Positions 56,550 through 64,000 of a stretch of DNA of 64,000 bases are shown here, piece by piece. The notes below the pieces were generated by a model. It ran no database searches, was not told the origin of the DNA, and saw nothing but the letters and a program-made list of their open reading frames with translations. Both the position numbers and the translations under genes were made by a program. The DNA lies in assembly GCA_946406115.1 (NCBI GenBank), contig OX291544.1, positions 20,973,521 to 21,037,520 on the forward strand. The letters are read 5' to 3'. This DNA is from Apoda limacodes (Eukaryota; Arthropoda; Insecta; Lepidoptera; Limacodidae). How positions within the stretch are numbered: position 1 is the first letter of the stretch; each line of letters starts with the position of its first letter.

Positions 56550-57914
56550 GATGTATGTCGAAGGTTATATATACTACTGGAGAGCGCAGTATGAATATTT
56601 TTTTGAGGTCCAATTTTTGACCTTGAAATCGCTTTTAGTGTATTGATGAGAAATTACGACAGGGATATTCTTTTATGTTTTTTTCAAAACTTTAGTAGGT
56701 ACATAGTTTTTCTTTAATTTTTAGGGTTCTGTACTATAAAAGGAAAAACAGAACCTTTCTGAGATAATTCTCATGCCCTTCCGTCCTTTTATCACACAGC
56801 AATCACAGAGCAAATTTGATGAAATTTTTCAACTACTACGAAATACGAAAAATTATATTTAAAAAAAAAAACATTTTGTGTTTGAAAATTTCTAGTTTTA
56901 ATCATTGCTCAAAAAATTGCTCGTATAATAAGTTCTTTAGATTTTGGGCGCATTCGTTTTAGGATTAAGAGTTCCCACGATTGATACTTTTCACACTTTT
57001 AAAAACGCTAGTTTTGCCACCAACACCTATCGTTCGTGTAGCTTTGAAACGTTACTAACAAAAAAACGAACGGTTGACGTACACACTACGATAATAACAC
57101 ACCCATAATACCAAAACAATGAATATGTATAGGCAGTTTGACAGATTAACACAAAAACCCCACCTCCAGACATGGGTCTCATTTTTCGGTGGCAAAAGTG
57201 ACAAAAAAACAAAAATATTGTGGACGAACGCATGACAGTTTGTTACAGATGATACTAAAATTTGGATATTTTTTATACCAATGCTAACGAACGGATGACA
57301 GGTGACAAAAGTAATGAAAATAATGATTCTGCATCCCAAAACGAACCTGCCCTTTTTAATGACCATTTTTATTTTTTTTTGTCATTTATAAATAGAAAGC
57401 TGTAGTTTTGTAACAGACATGACAAATTATTAACATTTGATGTATCCTTATTGCGTAAATATCTGACAATAGATATTAAGAAAATAATGAACAAATTAAA
57501 ATGTACACAATAATTGACACGGCCGTTAAGCTAGCTGCTATATATGATAACAAAATTGGAGCAATGTTAGATTCAGCCTGGTAGACTAAATGACAGTCTT
57601 AGGTGCCAGCCTTATTGAATAATGATTGAAAATATTGTATTTGTATTTTGTTCACAGTAGTTGATGTGAACAAAATCAACGCATAACTGTCTGAAGAAAT
57701 CATATTTTTTTTACAAAATTATTTATGTTATATAGTCATTAGCAGTACCTTTATACGAGCAACTACATAAAATCTTGTTTTCTAATCGTTATTTTTCTTT
57801 GAAACTATTATTTAAAACAAAACAAACATCTGTCATTTTGAAAGTTACAACAGTCGCCTCAGTGTGACGATGTAAAAAAATAATTACTGTACCCGAGTTT
57901 AGGGTAATATATGC
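56550..57914. other. AT-rich region between LINE copies
   Basis: Contains a scrap of the GGTTCCGTA-type repeat (GGGTTCTGTACTATAAAAGG near 56723) and, at 57040-57305, the minus-strand partner of the repeat at 53940-54140. No gene is supported. Confidence 0.55.
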
Positions 57915-58100
57915 ACCTTATTAGCCTCATACGTCCCCACTGTTTGGGCATGACCTACTCTCGCCGAGGGTGATTTGGACCATTCACACAAGGGCCCAGT
58001 GCGGATTGTGGACTGTGTATGTCTTTTGTTTATTTTGACATATGCAGGTTTCTTCACGATGTTTTCCTTCACTGCTAAGCCAGTGATGTAAATAATTAGT
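57915..58100 (-). mobile_element. SINE 3' part
   Basis: CTTATTAGCCTCATACGTCC, GTGATTTGGACCATTCACAC, CAGTGCGGATTGTGGACTGT and TTCACGATGTTTTCCTTCAC pair in reverse with the body of the SINE at 32740-33060. The tRNA head is missing. Confidence 0.7.
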
Positions 58101-58144
58101 GTACTTGAATGATGTATTTTAATATACTTACTTACGGCATTTTT

Positions 58145-59220
58145 TTACTTAATATTCAATACAACAGTTAAAGAAACTAATAATCGTATACTCGGTATTA
58201 CATATAAAAGATACAGAAATTTTTGTGATTCTATTTTTAAATCAGCAAAAAAGAACCACGAAACACAACAGCTTGAGTCTGCTGAAAAAGATAACAAAAA
58301 GCTTTGGAAGACTGTTAAAGAAATAACGTATACAAATAAAGGAAAAGAGCCTGCTTCTGAACTCTTACACCAGGATAATCCATTACGTTCAGTTAACAAA
58401 GTAAATAACTTTTTTGCTAATATTTGTAGAAAATTAGCTGAACAAATACCTGTTATGCCTGCAAAACCTACGTGTAATATTGGTTTAACTTCCCACTCCT
58501 TCGTAATGTTAGAACTTTAATCATGAACTTGAAAAGTAATTGTGGTCCTGGACTCGACATGATTACAGCTGAAGTTTTAAAAACCTATATAGATATCTTA
58601 ACGCCTCCAATTACTCATATTTGCAATTTAGCGCTTTCAACTGGAGTATTTCCGAATATTTTTAAGAAGTCATAGATAATTCCGAAATACAAGAGTGGGG
58701 AGAGAAATTGTGTCAATAACTATAGGCCCATTTCCATTCTTCCAACTGTGTTTTAAGTTCTAGAAAGGATAATTAACAAGAGGCTGGTTAACTACCTAGA
58801 AAATACGACCTTCTTGCCGAAACACTTTGGGTTCAGATCTGAAAACCTACAGCTGATGCTGTCCATGAGCTGACTAATTTCGTAGTTACAGATTCGGATC
58901 AAAAAAAGAAAGTGGTTCCTATTTTTTTTAGATCTGAGCAAGGCATTTGACACAGTCTCTGTCCCAAACTTAATAAAAAAACTAGAATTGGTTGGTATTG
59001 GGGATCTTCAACTTAAATTATTTAAAGAAGTGAGGTATCACCGACCGAATACAGTGCGTAAAAATTGAAAACTGTACAAGTGATGAAGCGCCCATAAGAC
59101 CCGACTTTATTTCTCACTAATGTCAATGATCTATGCAAGCTCAAAATACCTCATGCCAAAATTATAACGGTTGCTGATGATACAGCTCTCCTATTTAGTG
59201 GCGATTCTTGGAGCGAAGCA
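58145..59220 (+). mobile_element. Decayed LINE (third family), ends against a DUS fragment
   Basis: Plus-strand pieces, in more than one frame, read YKRYRNFCDSIFKSAKKNHE, KDNKKLWKTVKEIT, NKVNNFFANICRKLAEQIP, then NCGPGLDMITAEVLK, NNYRPISILPTV, DLSKAFDTV and ADDTALLFSGDSWSEA. These are in normal order for a Jockey-type reverse transcriptase, but stops and frame changes are frequent. The copy ends at 59220, shortly after the catalytic ADD motif, without 3' UTR or poly(A). Confidence 0.8.
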
Positions 59221-59497
59221 TTTTTAAATTTGATAATGTCTTCACACCACCATTTGCTACAATAGGCACCTTTATAGTTTCACACACTTTTTTCAGTGAA
59301 TTAATGTCTATTTTACTGCCACTTTTCTGATCCGGAGTTCGGCCATGAACTGTCAAAAAGGTAACCCCACATTTCTCTAGTTGCTGGCATATATTAATAG
59401 TTTTCTTTAAATCTCTTAAAATTCTTAATTTAACTGATATACTGAATGGGCTGGGTAAACAATGCCTAAGTTCTCTGACCAAGTCCCATTTTAAAAA
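59221..59497 (-). pseudogene. DUS4L: DUS4-like tRNA-dihydrouridine synthase fragment
   Basis: The minus-strand frame reads LKWDLVRELRHCLPSPFSIS, VKLRILRDLKKTINICQQLE, CGVTFLTVHGRTPDQKSGSK, then VCETIKVPIVANGGVKTLSN. The VKLRI, VHGRT and PIVANGG motifs are those of the TIM-barrel flavin domain of Dus4-type enzymes, which reduce uridine in the tRNA D-loop. The upstream side meets an in-frame stop with no clear acceptor, and the downstream side ends without a donor at the LINE junction. So it is a fragment, either a broken gene or a piece moved with a LINE. No other exons are seen. Confidence 0.75.
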
Positions 59498-61185
59498 TTA
59501 GCTAGGTACGTACGCACGTACGTTTTCACAAAAGCGGTTCTAAGTGAACTGAACACTAAACAAAAAAAAACTTTTGAGTATTTTAACTTCTATTTCAAAC
59601 ATTTGCTTCCTTCCCGTAGGTACGTAACATTTACAAAAATGATTCAAAGTTGCCTCCATTGTTGTTAACAAAGAGACGCGCCGCAACACACATTTCGTAG
59701 CATTTCCACTGTTATGAAGTTAAACGCGACTGTTATCCTCTTCTTCACACCGTAAGAGCAGCATGTGCCAGCCACAGCACAGCCGCAGCACAGATAATAA
59801 TATTTGTAGCCGCAGTGACATGCTTCTGCAGGCATCATATGACGGAAACCTTTGATGCTTGCGATGGGACTCAATTCGTATTTTCAAAAACTCCAACACA
59901 CATAATCATCTTGTTGTATTTGCTAATGAAATTAACCCATTTTATTTAAAAAAACAAATTAATTAACGAATTTCACTCATTTAATTCAAAGAAAACAATG
60001 GCATCGCGTCAAGTCGCGTGCCGTCGGCTTTTGATCGAGAGATAAAGTGAATGTAGTATGTAGGTACAGGACCTACGGTGCAGATTGTGCTATTACGTTT
60101 TAAACTAAAAAGTGTTGCCATACAGAGTTTTTTTTGTAACATCTGTAGATAAGACATTGCGATAGAATTAGTTTTATACTGATGTGCTTCAATACAGATT
60201 GTATACATACTTGTAAGTTGATTAACAAAGTATTGTATAATTACTTTTAATAATAATAATTAAGAATCTTGCCGGCTCTTTTCGGCACAAATTCACGTTG
60301 ATTGTATCGACGATTCAAAAGTGTTCTCACCAACCTACTAAATTCAAATAATTGTTATTTGATTTGATCCCTGGATATGTTATTAAAAGTAGGTATGATT
60401 TTTTGTGGCGCGGTTAGTAGGTAGGTATTCTGTTATCTGTGCCGACTCTACACAGGTAACAAAATCCTATCCTAGGTACTCCGAGGGGCTTAAGTTTGTT
60501 TTCTTTATCTCCATCTATTCATTTTAACAAATTATGATTACGATCGACAAGCAAAAAGTTATTTAATAAGATTTACCTGAAAATGAATGTGTGAATACAA
60601 GCGTAAACGGGAACGTGACACTATAGTTGTTTCATTTTTTGTAATACGACTATTAAAAACTAAGAAGTAGCTATTACTTATTTAGCAAAAATTACAAAGT
60701 GAAATTCTTATGATTACTAATAGAGATCATAATTCCCAATTTTATGGTAGTTTTGCCGAGAATTCCCAAACAACCCAGGCTCCAGGTGGGCGTTGACCAT
60801 ATATTGACCAATCGTCGTAGACCAAATTATTAGCGCGAATTCTTCATTTCGAAAATTGTGGTACCGTTTTGTTCTTTTATCAACTTTGTCCGAAATGCTA
60901 ACAGTGTTCTATGAAATCCTGGTACATGGAATTTAGAAGCTCACATTAAAAACGAATGCTATGACAATTTTAATGAACTAAATTGCCCTAATAGCTTAGG
61001 TGTAATGGATACAAAATTATGAGATATGATCTAGTAGAATTTTTTTTATTATTTCACTCAAAACGTTATACAAGAGCTGAGCCTTCTGATAATTTTTTAT
61101 TAAAATTTTAATTACTTTATTTATTTTTTATTCTGTAAAAAGAATCTGATGGAATCTTTTCACTATTGTAAGATTGATGAATGAA
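59498..61185. other. Region between DUS fragment and terminal LINE
   Basis: A palindromic CGTACGTACGCACGTACG stretch lies at about 59506-59524. 59665-59874 has a minus-strand Cys-rich open frame without recognisable homology. The scrap TCTTGCCGGCTCTTTTCGG at about 60267 matches the 3' UTR of the LINE at 34600-35150. The remainder is AT-rich. I see no gene. Confidence 0.5.
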
Positions 61186-61189
61186 ATGA

Positions 61190-64000
61190 AATTGATGAAA
61201 GATGATAGAACTGTCTCCAATCTCGGAGGCACTCTCATCTATAACAGGCGCTCCCTGCATTGCTCCCCTATCGATCCTCCACCACTTACGAATTTAGAAG
61301 CATCTGTCTGCCGCCTAGCGATGACCGGCCATCAGCCGATCATCATTGCATCGGTTTATCTCTCTCCCCTAAAAGACTTGCTCGAGAGCGACCTTCAGTC
61401 GCTCTTAAGTTTAGGCGACGCCGTCATTCTTGCCGGCGACCTAAATTGCAAGCATCGCCGCTGGAACTCTTCTGTAACTTCACAAAGAGGCAGACTCCTC
61501 GACGATTTAGTTGACAGACTAAACTTTGACATCATCGCTCCCATGACGCCCACTTACTTTCCCCACAATACTCGGAATAACCCCGACGTACTCGACATAG
61601 CACTTCTAAAGAATGTAAGGCTAAGCTTTCGCTCTATAGAGGTGCTTGACGAACTTGACTCGGACCACCGCCCTGTCGTCCTCCGATTAGGTTTCCCTTC
61701 GGACTCTCCTCCCGACACTAGAACCGTGACGGACTGGGATAAATTTGGGCAATTGCTCGAAAATCCCAGCTCGCCACATCTAGACCGCGTTCCCAACGTA
61801 ATTTCTTCCGCGACCGATCTTAACGTAGCTATCGACTCACTCACTAGCCACCTGACCGCCACCGTTGGCGAGTGCTCACGACAGGTGCCGGTTGGTGATT
61901 ATCACCACCTAATCCTGCCTCAGCACATCAGGTCGCTAATGACTGAGCGTAACGCGGCCCGCCGCGCTCGCGATCGCGCTCCCACTATCGATAATAAAGC
62001 TCGCTTCAACGACTTACACCGCCGTGTAAGAACCGCTGTAGCTGAGCTTCGCGCCCAACGTTTCGGTGATCTTATGGAGAACATTTCTCCTTCTCACCAA
62101 GCTTATTGGCACTTAGCCAGAGCTCTAAAATCCGAAACCGCAAACTCTCTCCCTCCGTTATCTCGTCCCAACAACGTTCCCGCGTTCAACGACGACGAAA
62201 AAGCGGATTGCCTAGCGTCTAGCCTCCAAGCCCAATGTGCCTTAAGCACACAGCCCTTCGATCCCGACCACGTGCGCGAGGTAGACGGCGAAGTGGAGCG
62301 CAGAACTTCTCTGCCTCCACAAGACCCCCTGCCCCCTGTCACTGTCGACGAAGTCGTACAGGTCATCAAAGACCTACGCCCCCGTAAAGCCCCCGGTGCG
62401 GACGGTATCTCTAACGATATCCTAAAGCGCCTCACTCTGCCCCTTGTCTGCCTCCTAGTAGCGATCTTTAACGCTGCTATGGAACATTGCATCTTTCCAT
62501 CTCAATGGAAAGATGCAATTGTTATAGGCATCCATAAGCCAGGTAAAGCTCGTACCGAGCCGTCCTCCTATCGCCCCATAAGTTTACTAAAGGCCCTTGG
62601 TAAACTCTATGAACGCCTCCTCCTCGCTCGCCTACGGAACGCTATAGTTTCCAGAGGCATTTTAATAGATGAGCAGTTCGGCTTTCGTGCCAAACACTCA
62701 TGCGTCCATCAAGTCCTCCGCATAACGGAACATATTCTTACTGGCTTTCAGCCAGCGTTAGGTAAGACCCGTCACACGGGCGCTGTCTTCTTCGATGTAG
62801 CGAAAGCTTTCGACAAAGTCTGGCACAACGGTTTAATTTTTAAACTGTACAACTTTCAGTTGCCGGATCGTCTCGTGCTCATCATACGAGACTATTTGTC
62901 GAATCGTAGCTTTCGCTACAAAGTCGAAGGCACTCTCTCTTCCCCCCGTCCCATAGAAGCAGGAGTCCCGCAAGGGTCCGTGCTCGCCCCCATCTTGTAC
63001 CTTCTGTACACTAACGATATCCCTAAAACGATAGGTACCCAACTAGCCCTCTTTGCGGACGATACCGCTATCTATACCACAGATAGGCAAGTGAGTCGAA
63101 TCACTGAGAGACTCCAACCCGCTATCACCGCCCTAGGCGAGTGGTTTCGGAAATGGAGAATCGAGGTGAATCCCGACAAAAGCTCTGCCGTTCTTTTTAC
63201 CCTAGGCCGCCCTCCGCGGCCTTCTCCCCTTTCTCTTTTCGGTCGTGCCATTCCCTGGCAAAATAAGACCAAATATCTCGGTGTGACCATGGATAGTCGT
63301 TTGAACTTCCAAGCTCACACCAAAATAGTCAGAGACCGAGCCGCTTTTGTCCTCGGCCGTCTCTATCCCATGATAGGCAAGTATAGTAAGATGTCGCTTA
63401 GAAATAAGCTAAATCTTTACACAACTTGTATCCGCCCCATACTAGCTTATGCTAGCGTAGTCTTTGCGCTGTCCAAGCGCAATCTCCACAAACTCCAGAC
63501 CCTCCAAAACCGCTTTCTCAGAGCGGCCTCTGGAGCCTCTTGGTACGTTCGCAACGCGGACCTACACAGAGACTTCGAACTTCCCACGATTCCCCAATAC
63601 TTTAAAGACTTGGCAGTCCGCTTTTTCGAGCGTACGCAAAATCACCCGAATCGTTTAATTGTGCAATCCACAACGTATTGTCCCCCCGATCGACCCGGTC
63701 ACGGTCGTAAAACTATTGTTAGGCGGCCTCGGCACGTACTAACGTCCCCAGATGACGATCTCGCTGTCCGGATAGCGAGATTAGTCTTTACGACCTCCCC
63801 GAATAGGGCCTCCCTCCAAACACGACGCCGATGTCCCCGGGTTCGTCGGCGCCCACAAGGATACACTAGGTATCAAAGAGTGCCGGGGCGCTTCTCGCCC
63901 CCACTCAATCGCAATCGTACCCGCGTAACGGGGAACTCCCCTCCTGGCGGTGACTCACCTTCGGGTTCGAGACTCACGCCGGTCGAAGGGACGCCCCCGA
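61190..64000 (+). mobile_element. Jockey-like LINE, open frame to the window end
   Basis: Frame 1 stays open from about 61190 to the last base (some 935 codons), which is why it has no stop here. It starts inside the endonuclease (NLEASVCRLA; ILAGDLNCKHRRWNS; ELDSDHRPVVLRLG) and carries a full reverse transcriptase: [91 protein letters not shown], then KTKYLGVTMDSRLNF and a basic C-terminus. The 5' part of the endonuclease and any ORF1 are missing. It is the youngest-looking LINE in the window; related copies are at 55045-56545 and 47420-47830. Confidence 0.92.

Noticed and set aside
59665..59874. Cys-rich 69-residue minus-strand frame (CHCGYKYYYLCCGCAVAG)
   Set aside because: No signal peptide, no known Cys pattern and no splice context; probably chance in a repeat remnant.
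1..64000. CRISPR arrays, bacterial operons, phage or virus genes
   Set aside because: No regularly spaced short repeats, no operon-like gene packing and no viral protein motifs were seen; the gene structure is that of an animal nucleus.

Overview
The window is intron-rich, AT-rich animal DNA with GT-AG introns, separately evolving short exons and many decayed transposons. The mix of repeats (Jockey-like and other LINEs, tRNA-headed SINEs, a 5S-rRNA-headed SINE, mariner, pogo and hAT relics, and the GGTTCCGTA-type interspersed repeat) points to an insect and most likely a moth or butterfly. That placement is inference; no alignment was run.

Three host genes can be built from exons whose splice phases agree. 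(1) 107-32252, plus strand: a large SUMO/sentrin-specific protease of the SENP6/SENP7 (Drosophila velo) type, 23 exons, about 1,505 residues seen, 5' end outside the window. It has a Gln-rich N-terminal half, a split CxxC...CxxC zinc-ribbon-like module, an acidic SUMO-interacting-like motif, and a C48-type catalytic domain whose His, Asp and Cys lie in three different exons around a Ser/acid-rich insert. (2) 43755-51148, plus strand: PDCD2, six exons, 354 residues, with an MYND zinc finger and the PDCD2 C-terminal domain. (3) 51176-53209 (possible first exon near 54650), minus strand: TMEM242, a small two-helix mitochondrial membrane protein. PDCD2 and TMEM242 are tail to tail, with only 27 bases between their stop codons and with poly(A) signals that lie between or next to the stops. 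A 277-base piece of a DUS4-like tRNA dihydrouridine synthase (59221-59497, minus) abuts a decayed LINE directly.

Region by region: 1-32.4 kb is the SENP6/7 gene, its introns loaded with a mariner relic, a pogo MITE, a GCGTCTTTACTAAA-ended MITE nested in an older repeat, a duplicated block in opposite orientation with circularly permuted order, SINEs, a partial exon duplication and a 2.5-kb LINE. 32.4-43.7 kb is intergenic and dominated by nested hAT elements: an outer one with an exact 8-bp target duplication holds an inner one with an exact 5-bp duplication and a decayed transposase, which is itself split by a third element. 43.7-51.2 kb is PDCD2, 51.2-54.7 kb TMEM242. 54-64 kb is a repeat field with two copies of one Jockey-like LINE: a minus copy with its reverse-transcriptase core deleted, and a plus copy open to the end of the window. 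I saw no sign of a bacterial-type defence system, CRISPR array, virus or functional RNA gene. The most unusual items are the nested transposons, the overlapping 3' ends of PDCD2/TMEM242, the 5S-headed SINE, and the modular N-terminal half of the SUMO protease.
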